Part shown: positions 22,397-33,778 of the stretch, one piece after another
How the letters are laid out: each line of letters begins with the position of its first letter
Numbering within the stretch: the stretch's first letter is position 1
Origin: Ipomoea triloba
Lineage: Eukaryota > Streptophyta > Magnoliopsida > Solanales > Convolvulaceae
Reading direction: 5' to 3'
Assembly (NCBI RefSeq): GCF_003576645.1
Contig: NC_044930.1
Coordinates: 12,917,907 to 12,981,906, forward strand
Length of the DNA stretch: 64,000 nucleotides
The notes under the pieces: model-generated
What the model saw: only the letters and a program-made list of their open reading frames with translations
Told to the model about the DNA's origin: nothing
Database searches by the model: none
Made by a program: the position numbers and the translations under genes

Positions 22397-24000
22397 AGGC
22401 CATGTACTACCATTGAATGTTCATCTAGCACCATGAACTAAAATATGGTCCATCTAGGCCATTATACTCTTAATAATTTTTCATCTAGCATTTTTAGCCT
22501 ATTTCTAACAAGTTACCCATCTAATATGATGACATGGAAAAATAAAATTAGAAAAAATGATGACATGTTATTTATGTGGCTGTTTTGGATGATTTCTACC
22601 CTATTTCATTAATGAAAAAAATAATTTCTTGCAATGAAATAGGGTAGAAATCAAAATTGCTATATAAAGTTTTAAGAATTAATATCACTTTTGGTCCCAC
22701 AACTTTTGAGTTTTATCAATTTTTGTGCACAACTTTAAATTTTTTCAATTTTGGTCCCTAACTTTATAATTTTTATCAGTTTTGATCCTTCCGGCCAAAT
22801 TGACGGTGAAATGTTGTCGAATTTTATATTTTAAGGGTATAATCGTCATCTCATAAATGTCTTTATTATCTAAACAAAATCACTGTAAAATCATATTTAT
22901 AGGTGTTTTATCGGTGCAAATAATGGGGAAGACAGACAAAAACTAGATAGAGATCTATGAGATTTATAGCATCGACGATTGACAAATCCTTATTTTTCTC
23001 TTAATATGGTTTTTCTTTTGTTTAGATATTGAAGATCTTTCTTAGGGCTAATGATTTTGTCCTTAAAATATAAATTCTGCAACATTTTGCCATCAATTTG
23101 GCCGGAAGGACCAAAACAGATAAAAATAACAAAGTTAGGTACCAAAATTGAAAAAATTTGAAGTTGTGCACCAAAAGTGATAAGACCTCAAAAGTCGTGG
23201 GACCAAAAATGATATTAGTTCAAGTTTTAACTACAATGTATGTGTAGCGGGGTATTCACTATCGTTCGACAATGAGATTTCATGGAAATCGATATATGAA
23301 AATTAAATTATTTTTATAATAACTTAAGATATTGTATTTTATTTTATTTTAAAAATAAATTAATATTTTTGGATTTTTGGATAATTGAATAACTTAAGAT
23401 ATTGTATTTTTGGATGATTTCTTGCAATGAAATATGGCAGAGATCAAAGTTGCTATATAAAGTTTCAATTACAGTGTAATGTGTATGTATAGCGGGCTAT
23501 TCAATGTCGTTCAACAATGAGATTCCATTAAAATCGATATATGAAAATTAAATTATTTTTTAAAAAATAATAAAATTTACCCAATACAATATCTTAAGTT
23601 ATTATATTTTACTCAAAAAAAAGTTATTATATTTAATTTTCATATATTGATTTTCATGGAATTTCATTGCCGAACAATTTTGAATACCCCACTATACATA
23701 CACAGTAGTGTAGTACACTGTAGTTAAAACATTATATAACAACTTTGATTTGTACCATATTTCATTGCAAGAAATCATTTTCTTCATTAATGAAATAGGG
23801 TAAAATCATCCAAAACATCCACATAAATAACATGTCATCATTTTTCTAATTTTATTTTTCCATGTCATCAAATTAGATGGGTAACTTGTTAGAAATAGGC
23901 TAAAAATGCTAGATGAAAAATTATTAAGAGTATAATGGCCTAGATGGACCATATTTTAGTTCATGGTGCTAGATGAACAATCAATGGTAGTACATGGGCC
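22397..24000. mobile_element. Foldback element with about 270-bp inverted arms
   Basis: The left arm (22,397-22,660) begins GGCCATGTACTACCATTG and is matched in reverse by the right arm (about 23,735-24,000), which ends CAATGGTAGTACATGGGCC. The arms share 'gctagatgaaaaattattaa' and 'aacatgtcatcatttttcta' in inverted order. The centre holds degenerate copies of 'tatataaagttt...attca' and a nested MULE. Target duplications of the outer element are unclear. Confidence 0.8.
22676..23221. mobile_element. Nested MULE with 9-bp TSD
   Basis: Long inverted ends, GAATTAATATCACTTTTGGT against GAACTAATATCATTTTTGGT, extend well over 100 bp on each side. AAGTTTTAA flanks the element at 22,667-22,675 and 23,222-23,230. 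The 9-bp duplication and long ends are typical of Mutator-like elements. There is no transposase. A related unoccupied sequence is at about 23,450. Confidence 0.85.
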
Positions 24001-24542
24001 TATTTGACCCTTTTGCCCAAATTGAAATCTCTACTAGAAAAATCCAAAAAATAAAAGAAGGGTAAAATTTGTGGCTAGAAATATCTTTGGAACAATATAA
24101 TATTAAATAATGTTATATTTCCTAAACAAAAATGATATTTACTTTTTTGGGCAGAGGTTTGAAGGGTCGATGACTCGAGTCCAACACAGCATCTTGCCAT
24201 TAAAATGTAATGTTGACCGCTGCAAATATAAAGAAATAAGTTGCACATTCGCTACTAGCTAGTTATAACTTTTTGCATACTGACAACAAGTGCTTAGCTT
24301 TATCCTAACATTTTTATATTAAAATCTCCACCTAATAATCAAACCATGTAGTTGCATGTTACATTTATGACATTTAAAAAATAACAAAAACTCTTAATAT
24401 TTTGACAACTCATAAATTAAAGTCACTAACTTCATCGTAACTTAATTAGATAAATGTTATCATAAAAAAATCAAGTCTATTGAATTAATAGTTTAATACA
24501 CAAAAGAGTCCGATCCATACAATAATGCTACTATGTTATTAC
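24001..24542. other. No gene seen
   Basis: AT-rich spacer with no family resemblance, repeat structure or convincing open frame. Confidence 0.5.
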
Positions 24543-24971
24543 GGGCTGTTTGGTTCAATGTAGTTTGGGTGGAGCTGAATTTAAATTCAACGAATTGAGA
24601 AACTACGACGTTTGGTTGGAGAGAATTGCAATTCGGCCGAATTGCAATTCCCTCCTTTTGCTGATTTACAATTCCGAACCCCTCCCTCAAAATTAGAATT
24701 CGGTGCTTTGTGGGAGAAAAAGTGGTGGTGTGAAGACAAAATTACCCTCTGAAATAATGCACTTGTCTGCCATCCCACTATCTCATTCTCATCTCTATCC
24801 CTATTTTCTCTCTTCTCTGGTTCTATTTTGCGCAAAAGGGAAGCAGAGACGCAGAGTAGAAGGACGGCAAGCAAGGCAACAATCTTAAGATCTACTTGTT
24901 TTTTTTGTTTTTTTTTTTTAATCTGTTCTTTATCTGTTCATTTCTTTTCGAAACTGTTTTTATCTCTCTTN

Positions 24972-25025
<54 letters not shown>

Positions 25026-25459
25026 AGTAGGTTATGTGTAGATTCTGTGTATATATGTATTATGTATTCTGTATATATATGTATTATGTCTTCTGTGTAT
25101 ATATGTATTCTGCGTATATATATATATTATGTATTCTGTGTATATATATATATATATGTATTCTGTGTGTATATATATATATTTTAGTATATATGTGTGG
25201 ATGGAGTAATTAATTAGCAAGAAGAATAATAATAAATAAAAAAGATAGATGCAGTTAAGAATTATTTATATATTGACATATTAGTATGACTAGTTTCCCA
25301 TTTTAAAATTGTGTATATAAAAGGCAGTTTAGCAAATGGCATATATATATATATATATTAATTTGGTTAAATTTGCTTATTTTCACAACAATATATTCAT
25401 CAGAATATAAAAAATCAAATACGAATTGTAATTAGTATCACAATCTAAGAATCAAGAAA

Positions 25460-25512
<53 letters not shown>

Positions 25513-25683
25513 TACACAAGGGCATTTTAGTCATTCTGTCACTTATTACCTTTCAATTCCCTGTACTTCTATTCCTGCATACCAAACACTGTAATTTCAA
25601 TTCCTACCTTATTCATTGAATTACAATTCCCACCGAATTACAATTCTTTTCCCCCCTAATTCCTTCCTCCCAACCAAACAGCC
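24543..25683. mobile_element. TIR element with long simple repeats
   Basis: The left end GGGCTGTTTGGTTCAATG and right end CCCAACCAAACAGCC are inverted, and subterminal 'gaattgcaattc'-type words recur near both ends. Inside are a T-run of about 50 bases with one N at 24,971, a TATATG/TCTGTG microsatellite (25,040-25,200) and an ATT array (25,455-25,510). No transposase is present. Open frames across these simple repeats are not genes. Confidence 0.65.
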
Positions 25684-25704
25684 TGTTAGTGTTTAATAAG
25701 ATAA

Positions 25705-25845
25705 TGCAGTGTTCGCGGAGTCCTTAGAGGCTACAACAGTAATTGGATTGTAGGATGCGCCCGAAGATTCCGGGCAAGCCGAGCTGAAAGCCTTAGCTAT
25801 GGGAGTCCAATGGGCAAAAAGTAAGGGATATCAAAAAGATACTGC
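25705..25845 (+). pseudogene. LINE RNase H-like fragment
   Basis: Short coding remnant reading roughly VFRGVLRGYNSNWIVGCA and, after a frameshift, AELKALAMGVQWAKSKGYQK, the pattern of the plant LINE RNase H-like (RVT_3) domain. It is too short and frameshifted to be functional. Confidence 0.5.
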
Positions 25846-26760
25846 AGTGTCATTCTTTTCCAATTAAGTAATTTGTGCCTAATGACATTCCTTAACAATC
25901 AATCAAAATAAAACCACTAAAAATAAAATTTAAGTTAGTGTTTGATAAATGATTGATAATCTAAAATTTGGTTGATTTGACTGGTCAATAAACTAATTTA
26001 AATATTCGGTAAAATAGCTTATTGCATTAGTTTATTTGAGAAATAATTCAAAATTTAAAAAGCTAAAAAGCCAAGGGCCTTGTGGTCTAGTGGCATCAAA
26101 CCCTTCCCTTTATATGGGAGGTGGTGGGTTCGAGCCTCAGTGGAGGCGTTGCTGTCTCTTCGTGCTTCAGTAGGTTGAGAAAGTAGTTTATGAACAGATA
26201 CTACATTGTAATAGAGTTAGTAGCATTCAAAAAAAGCTAAGAAGAGTTGTGTTTTTTGTTAGTTGATTGGCCTTAATTGTGAAATGATTATTTTATACCT
26301 TTGTCATCTTTAACATTTATATCCCTCTTGTTGTCCATCTATCTTGCCACTTTTTATTTCTATTTTCGTAACAACAACAATAATGTTTTTCTTTCTTTCT
26401 TATCTCACTCATCCTTGTAATAATAATAATAACAATAATTTCACCACCACCATATAGACTAGCTATGAGACCAATTCTAGCTGAGTTAGTCAGACAGTTG
26501 GATTGATAACCATACGTTTCAAGTTCAACTCTTTGATAGAGTTACCTATTAACCTTTTTATCAATTTGAGTCGGCTACAAAAAACACACTTTTTAATAGT
26601 AGTTGTAAACTATTCTCATAAATCTAAGCTAGACTAGCTATCTTTAAAATGTCATGGTCATGGACTCTTCAAATCAAGCCATACAAATTAGACTAGTCAA
26701 CTCAAGTTACTGTTCTCAATAGGATATTCTACATCCAATGTTTCAATCATAGGTTACCAT
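25846..26760. other. Duplicated flank (as window start), with a SINE
   Basis: Counterpart of positions 121-440. No gene apart from the SINE at 26,080. Confidence 0.5.
26080..26236 (+). mobile_element. SINE, family 1, best-preserved copy
   Basis: A-box-like 'gtggtctagtggcatcaa', B-box 'gtgggttcgagcctcagtgg', then 'gtgcttcagtaggttgagaa', 'gatactacattgtaatagag' and a short A-run. This copy serves as reference for the other members. Confidence 0.75.
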
Positions 26761-27329
26761 CTGACAATATTGATACATTATTTGCAATGAAGTTTTCACG
26801 AAAATCCATCTACTGTACGTAACATAGAGCTATCATACTGCTTGGAGTCTATACAAGATTACAAAATACACTGATCAAATTAAAAGAGGATAGTGACGGC
26901 AGGTAACATATGAAAGAAGAACGACTTGAAGGACAACAACCAAGTTAGTCCGCTGTTGACTTGGTAATCACAAATTCACAAATTCACAAATTTGATGATT
27001 TCTAACGGGAGTAGCCTCTCAGGACAATACCTAGTTTCACTAAACCTTAACTCTAAATCCTAAACAAATCAAAAACCAGACTTGCTATCTTTACAAAGTC
27101 TTGGTCATGGAATCTTCTGAAAGATACATTAATGGTTTGCGTAGAAATTGTGGAAAGGAATAATAATGGAGTCTTTCCAAAGATACAATTTATTAATTAT
27201 ATAAAAATTATATTTAATATGGAGCAATTATTAAGAAATAATAAATAAATTAATTTATATGAGGAGATTTTAACAAATAAATTTATTTGTATGTTTGGCG
27301 GCTGTTATTTCCCATCCGCTAATAAGATT

Positions 27330-27482
27330 TTGAATACTACTGACTCTATTACAATGTAGTATCTGTTCATAAATACTTTCTTAACCTATTGAAGCACAAG
27401 AGTCAATGTTGGCTGCACTGAAGCTCGAACCCACCACCTCTCGTATAAAGGGAAGGGTTTGATGCCACTGGAGTACAAGGTC
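27330..27482 (-). mobile_element. SINE, family 1, minus strand
   Basis: The minus strand reads 'ccaaggaccttgtactccag', 'ggtgggttcgagcttcagtg', 'gtgcttcaataggttaagaa' and 'acattgtaatagagtcagta'. It is absent from the paralogous flank at about 10,565, so it inserted after the duplication. Confidence 0.75.
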
Positions 27483-27735
27483 CTTGGCTTCTAACTCCAA
27501 AACTTATTCTTTTGTACATTTAGAATTTTTATCCACTATACCCAACCTCCACTTCCACTAGTTTGACAAAATGTAAAATTATTATAAAAGTTAGTCATGC
27601 AGTAAAAAATAAAATTAAAATAAAAACAAAAACTTATAATCAATATTAACAATCTTTAATTTAAAATGTCATATCAAGAAATCTTCAAAAACAGACTATA
27701 CAGAGTAGACTAGTCATCTTTTGTTACCGGTCTCA

Positions 27736-28085
27736 GAGCATCCTTATCAGTTGGGATATTTTGCGGTAATTGAGGAGTTTTTGTAAGTGTGATTAGGAAA
27801 GAGAAAATGGGGAGGGATGAATAAAAAAACAAAACAAAACTGAAATTTAAAAAAAAAATTAAAATTTGTGTTCTGTCAGGCGCGCCCGCTGGGCGCGAAC
27901 ACGCGCACAGCAGAGTTGCTCCATTTTCTCATGTCTGCAAATTTACTGTTCCATGCACCCCATTTTGGAAGCAACCCACCCATTCTCTCTCTTCTCATTT
28001 TTGATTTCTCTCCCATGTCATGTGGGCATTGCACTGACATTATCCCCACCAATGGGTGACCAATAACCCATTGGTGGGGATGCTC
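27736..28085. mobile_element. PIF/Harbinger-like MITE, 3-bp TSD
   Basis: Ends GAGCATCCTTATCAGTTGGG and CCCATTGGTGGGGATGCTC are inverted, with TCA at 27,733-27,735 and 28,086-28,088. The empty site is at about 10,817 in 'ggtctcactagg'. The centre contains a CpG-rich tract ('gcgcgcccgctgggcgcgaa' type). Confidence 0.85.
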
Positions 28086-28255
28086 TCACTAGGATTTCAA
28101 TTCCACCTCACATGGTTCTATCACAGGTTACCATCTGACAACATTGATACAATAGCAATGAAATTCTTATGAAGATTCGTTTCTTGTAATTAATTTGACT
28201 TTGAAACAATCAGCTTTGTAAAAAAGTAAGATCATGTGCAATAATTTAATTTGAA

Positions 28256-28362
28256 AACCTTGTGGTCTAATAGCACCAAGTTGCACTTTTATATGTGATG
28301 TTGTGGGTTCGAGCCAATTATGAACAGATACTGCATTGTAACAGAGTTAGTAGTACTCAACA
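28256..28362 (+). mobile_element. SINE, family 1, internally deleted
   Basis: It keeps 'ccttgtggtctaatagcacc', B-box 'gtgggttcgagcc' and the tail 'gatactgcattgtaacagag', but lacks the middle portion. Confidence 0.65.
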
Positions 28363-28612
28363 AAATTTAATTTGAAAGCAATAGATATTAGTATAAATTT
28401 TTTAATTAAAAGTAATAGATATTATTTTAAAAGTATTAGTTCTTGGTGAGAAAATAATTACGGTGTATTATTATTTTAAAATTATTAATTAATTTATATG
28501 GAAGGAGAAAATTCTTCCTTTTGTGTGATTAAAATCAATAATGTTAATAATGCAGGATTTAACATGCTAGGGGAAAGAAAGCATACCAAAAGAACCGTCA
28601 AACATATGCTGC

Positions 28613-28625
28613 TGTATATATATCT
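28613..28625 (+). promoter_or_regulatory. Displaced TATA box of RLP copy 3
   Basis: 'gctgtatatatatctc' in the conserved 'aaagaaccgtcaaacatatg' context. It lies about 40 bp before a 1.9-kb solo LTR that now separates it from the copy 3 ATG. Confidence 0.55.
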
Positions 28626-28652
28626 CACATATGCTGCTTCCATACACAAAAC

Positions 28653-29327
28653 TGATGGGTGTCGAAACCAACAAATAATAAATACTTACTCTTATAAATT
28701 GTAATAGCGATGAGTAAGGTCGTATCCACAGAGACTGGTTAGACTTATCTTTAGCAATATATTTAATAAATAATGAAATGGAAATAGAAACTTAAATAGT
28801 AACAATAAAATGGAAAATGGAAAATAATATCAAACAACAAATAATTATCAAGTAAATGTCAAATGGCAAATGGTATCCAACCCAAGGAATAATATCAGTT
28901 TAATTCTAACAAGACATATATTGATTTGCAAGCCAAACTAACTTTACTCTTTACTAGATTGGTTATGGTTATTAACAAGCTCTAACAACCTGTCTTTCCT
29001 TACTTCGTCACAACCTGTCTTTCCTTACTTCGTCGGTAATTAAAACAAGCTCTTTAATTACTTCCCTAGCTAATAAACAACCCTAAACAAGCTCTTAGGA
29101 TTTAATTTACTACCAGCAGTATCGAATTAGAAAGACTACCAATCCTAGCCAACAAACTCATAAGCTCGGTTCATTTAAGCTAGACTATATATCTCCATAA
29201 CACAAACTGAAAATCAGTTATAATCAAATTGTGCTATTTGCTACTAACATCAAAACACTTAAACAATTACGGATTCAAGGTTCTGACTAGCAATTTAATA
29301 ACTTAACTCAACGTGGCAACTAAACAC

Positions 29328-29361
<34 letters not shown>

Positions 29362-29477
29362 CCTTACGGCACGAGCTGACGACAGCCATGCACCACCTGT
29401 GTCCGCGTTCCCGAAGGCACCCCTCTCTTTCAAGAGGATTCGCGGCATGTCAAGCCCTGGTAAGGTTCTTCGCTTTG

Positions 29478-29539
<62 letters not shown>

Positions 29540-30551
29540 TTCGTGCGAACGTACTCCCCAGGCGGGATACTTAACGCGTTAGCTGCAGCACTGCACGGGT
29601 CGATACGCACAGCGCCTAGTATCCATCGTTTACGGCTAGGACTACTGGGGACAATTGAACAATGGGCCCTATTGCAACAATTAACCAAGCATTAATTCAT
29701 ATATATGAATATAACGGAAGATATATAGATAATAAAGCGCAAAGAATAATTAAGGCTAAATAAAGCATATATATGAATATAACGGAAGATATATAGATAA
29801 TAAAGCGCAAAGAATAATTAAGGCTAAATAAAGCTTACTGGTCTTGTAGAATCAAACTTCCATAATCCTTGAATTGGAAAAATAAGAACTCAACAGTACA
29901 TCGTAGGGACCTTACAATATAAATAAAATTCTTCTATACAAACTGATACTTCTACTGAAAAGATTTATCCCTATTTATACTAATTCAGGATCAATATCGT
30001 CCGTACATTCTTAAGAGTAAATTGCGGATGAATTCTTTTGTTAGCAGCAAATTGCGGACTACGCTTGTTGGTGGCGACGTTGCCGTTTAAATCGTTCTTC
30101 GCAGTTCGCAGCATAGATCGCACATTGTGGAGTGGACGGCGTCTTCAAATTTTGTACAAGTCGTAACTTCAGCCTCATTCATGTTCACACGCCAAGATAT
30201 GCCAATCATTCTAGTACAAGAATCTAACTTTTCATAAATAACAAATTTCAAAGCAGAAAAATCTAAAATAGGAATCAGCTATTATGCAACCATAATTTAC
30301 CATATGTTATATTAATTCAAAAAAGTGGAATAATTACCATCCCATATATAATCACCCCTAACCCATCACTGTACAAAATCAAGATTTGCTTTAATATATA
30401 GTTAAAATACTCATTAAGTACAATTATTCACATAATTATTATATTAGTGCAAAATATAAAATAAGGCTTAAAATAAATATAATGTAAAATAAATAAAACT
30501 AATTTATTATAAAAAATTAAATATAAATAGGTATAAAAATAGTGCTTATCA
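28653..30551 (-). mobile_element. Solo LTR (Ty3/Tat-like) in copy 3 leader
   Basis: Read on the minus strand it starts TGATAAGCACTATTTTTATA and ends GGTTTCGACACCCATCA, flanked by AAAAC at 28,648-28,652 and 30,552-30,556. The leaders of copies 1 and 2 ('cacaaaactcaaag') give the empty site. It contains a plastid 16S rRNA piece, a 25-bp tandem duplication at 28,986 and a 68-bp perfect tandem duplication at about 29,698-29,833. At 1,899 bp it is long for an LTR partly because of these inserts. Confidence 0.82.
29314..29651 (-). rRNA. rrn16: Plastid 16S rRNA fragment (nuclear plastid DNA)
   Basis: The minus strand carries universally conserved 16S words, 'gaattgacgggggcccgcac', 'gcaacgagcgcaaccc' and 'tcgtcagctcgtgccgtaag', in the right order and with plastid-specific signatures ('ggaacgcggacacaggtggt', 'ctcttgaaagagaggggtgc') rather than plant mitochondrial ones. 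About 340 bp of the central-3' 16S gene is present and looks nearly undegraded. Both ends are truncated inside the solo LTR, so it is a NUPT and cannot act as rRNA. Confidence 0.93.
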
Positions 30552-30597
30552 AAAACTCAAAGCAACTAAAAAAAGTTTTATTTACTTTTGAGACACC

Positions 30598-33500
30598 ATG
30601 AAACATACCAAGCAAAATATTATGCTAGTGCTTATTTTTCTTCTGTTCATTTGCAAATTTGAGTATTGTTACTCAAATGATGATGCTAGTTGCGTTGAAG
30701 GGGAACGAATTGCTCTTCTCAAATTCAAGGAAAGCTTAATTGATATATCCAACCGTCTCTCTTCATGGAGCGGTCTTGATTGTTGTGAATGGGAGGGAAT
30801 TTCTTGTAGCTCAACAACTGGCCATGTCCTAAAGCTTGATTTGCGCAACTCAAACTATTGGTTACATAATGGTTTGCCATCAAACTATAGCAACAACTGC
30901 TTGGGAGGTGAGATCAATCATTCTATTATCAACTTAACACATTTGAATTACCTTGATCTAAGCCTCAACAATTTTTCTAAGATCCGAATTCCTGAATATT
31001 TTGGATCTTTCAAAAACTTGAGGTATCTTAACATCTCAAGCTCTGGTTTTGTGGGAAATATTCCCACTCATCTTGGAAATCTTTCAAGCTTAGAGCACTT
31101 AGACCTTGGAGATGCGGCTTTCATTATAGTTCCATCTTATAATGATTTGGCTACAGATAACTTGAAGTGGTTGGCTAGCCTTTCTTCCCTAAAAAGCCTT
31201 GACATGTCTTGGGTATCAATTCGGCATAGTGAAGATTGGTTACGCACAATCAACAAGCTTGTGTCTTTATCTTCTTTAAACTTGGCTTATTGTCAACTCA
31301 ACACAACTACTCCTCTTTCACATGTTAACTCCACCTCTCTCATCTCCCTTGATCTCAGTGAGAATAGTTTAGATTCTGCAATCCTTCCATGGTTGTCTAA
31401 TCTCACAAGACTAGAGCATTTGAATCTACGCGGCAACTCTCTTAATTCTAGCATGCTAGAAATCTTTGAGCCCTTAGCCTCTCTAAATTAAAGGTCCTTG
31501 ACCTTACTGGAAATGCCTTTACAGGCATTACACTAGTTCCGTTGTGTAAGTTTCACAAATTGATTTTCATGGATCTTAGTTCTAACCATTTTCAAGTTTC
31601 AATTCCCAATTGTCTTGGAAACTTGACTTCTTTAACCTTTCTTAGTTTAAGTCATAATAGCTTTACAGGTTCAATTCCCAGTTCTCTTGGAAACTTGACT
31701 TCTTTAACCTCTCTTAGTTTAAGTCATAATAGCTTTACAGCTTCAATTCCAAATACCATTGGTAGTCTTTGTAGATTGCAAGTGCTTGATTTATCCTGGA
31801 ATAAATTGACGGACTCCATTGCAGTTCTTTCTGATTGCTTATTAGATAGTTTGACAGACTTGTACTTAGATTCTAACAATTTCAATGGTCAACTTCCAAA
31901 CCAGTTGTACAAGTTTAAGAATTTGCAACTACTTTCTCTGTCTTCAAACTCCTTCTCTGGTCCAATAATTGAGTCACTTGGAAATTTGTCAATGTTGCTG
32001 GAGCTGGATATTAGTAACAATAAGTTTAGTGGTAGTGTTCCCTCTAGTCTTGGTGAACTTTCAAATCTTGAAGAGTTATATATATCTAATACTTCATTGG
32101 TAGGTTTCCTATCTGAATTCCATTTTTCAAAACTCAGTAAGCTTCAAACTTTGCACATATCTAGTAATTTGTTTGTTTGGAATGTAAGCTCCAACTGGGT
32201 TCCTCCTTTCCAACTCTCTGACATAGCAATGAAATCCATCAAAATTGGTCCTCACTTTCCTCATTGGCTTCGTACTCAAAGATATGTTGAACGGTTGTTT
32301 ATGTCTAATGCCAGCATCTCAAGTGCTATCCCTGATTGGTTTGAGAAATTTTTCTGGAATAGCTTTGAATTAGATCTCTCTAAAAATCAGATAAGTGGAG
32401 AGCTTCCCTTGAAACCACATGTTGAAGGTTACAAGAAGATGTGGTACCTTTCTCTTTCAAACAATTATTTGAGTGGTGGCATCCCCAAGTGGCTATGTAG
32501 TTTTGAAATTTTAATGATTCTTGCTCTGTCTACAAATCAGTTATATGGAGAAATACCTCCATGCTTAGGAAAACTACAAAGCTTGGGAGTTCTTGACTTG
32601 GGGAATAACAATCTAAGTGGTCACATTCCAAATTCATTGGGATCTCTACAATGGCTATACTCTATGCACTTGCAGAATAATGAACTTGAAGGGAAACTCC
32701 CGGGAACCATGCAGAATTTAACAAGCTTGATAACCTTGGATTTGAGTGAAAATAAACTTATGGACGTTATCCCTTCATGGATTGGGGGAAAATTATTGAG
32801 TTTGAAATATCTTGTCTTGTATAGAAATAAGTTCTATGGGGATATTCCATTGCAACTATGTCAACTGCATGATCTTCAATTGTTAAATTTGGCAAATAAC
32901 AACATATCAGGATACATTCCACAGTGTTTTGGAAACTTTACTGCAATGGCTTTTGATGACAAACAGTCATATGATTCGTACAACGGAACGTATGAAGATG
33001 AAATTGATGAAGTCATAAAAGGATTAACATTGCAGTACACTAGAAACCTTCGATTCCTAAAATCTATAGATCTTTCAGGGAATCATATTGCTGGAAAGAT
33101 CCCGATTGAGATAATGAGTTTGCATGCATTGCAGAACTTGAATTTTTCTAGAAATAATCTGAGTGGAACAATCCCTGAGACAATTGGTAATTTGAGCAAA
33201 ATTGAATCACTTGATTTATCTAGAAATGAATTCTCTGGTCCCATTCCACCAAGCTTGTCATCTTTGAATTTTTTGAGCCACTTGAACTTATCATTCAACC
33301 ATTTATATGGGAGAATACCAACAGGAAGTCAACTTCAAACTCTCAATGATCCATCCATTTACATGGGCAACGAAGGACTTTGTGGTGCCCCTCTTCCAAA
33401 GGATTGCCCCAATGATGTACCATCTTTTGTTAATCAATCTACATAAATCAATAGTGATGACCACCATGAGTTTTTCATGTGGTTCTATGCTGGTATGGGG

Positions 33501-33640
33501 CCTGGTTTCTTTGTTGGATTCATTGGAGTATTAAGCATTCTACTGTTTGCAAGATCTTGGAGCTATGCGTACTTCTAATTTTTAGAGATGGATGGCTTAC
33601 AACAAAATACTGTATTATTTTTTTTTATTAAAGGTCAGTT
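30598..33640 (+). pseudogene. LRR receptor-like protein, copy 3 (multiply disrupted)
   Basis: Type B RLP remnant. The frame is open from the ATG (signal peptide, [21 protein letters not shown] with the LDCCEW pair, first LRRs) to a 5-bp insertion at about 31,487 that gives TAA at 31,489. It is open again from about 31,492 to TAA at 33,444-33,446, covering the remaining LRRs, the island with VIKGLTLQYTRN, and the GLCGAPLPKDCPND cap. A second TAA at 33,576-33,578 lies just after the membrane segment (WFYAGMGPGFFVGFIGVL), and a 4-bp duplication ('gatggatgg') shifts the tail. Both late stops replace AAA of the paralogues. Its leader is split by a solo LTR, so transcription from the old promoter is doubtful too. 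Confidence 0.88.
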
Positions 33641-33725
33641 TTCAATATGCTTTAAACAAATAGCTTTTTTATTCAATATATATTTGTGGGTGTGCATACA
33701 TGCAAACATCTTATTATTATTATTA

Positions 33726-33778
<53 letters not shown>

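Larger units (their letters stand above)
26761..28500. repeat. Segmental duplicate of 9.1-11.4 kb
   Basis: Follows 9,110-11,400 in order but lacks the PIF element at 9,465 and the LINE at 11,401, and has gained the SINE at 27,330 and the MITE at 27,736. No gene is present. Confidence 0.7.

Noticed and set aside
24828..25220. Open frame with Phe and Ile/Tyr/Val runs
   Set aside because: It crosses a poly-T run containing an N and a TATG microsatellite inside a transposon.
29388..29582. Plus-strand open frame within the 29.3-29.7 kb segment
   Set aside because: The DNA is plastid 16S rRNA in reverse orientation; the frame is accidental.
29314..29651. Bacterial contamination explaining the 16S sequence
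   Set aside because: The sequence carries plastid-specific 16S signatures and both ends run directly into plant LTR sequence that is bordered by a target duplication.
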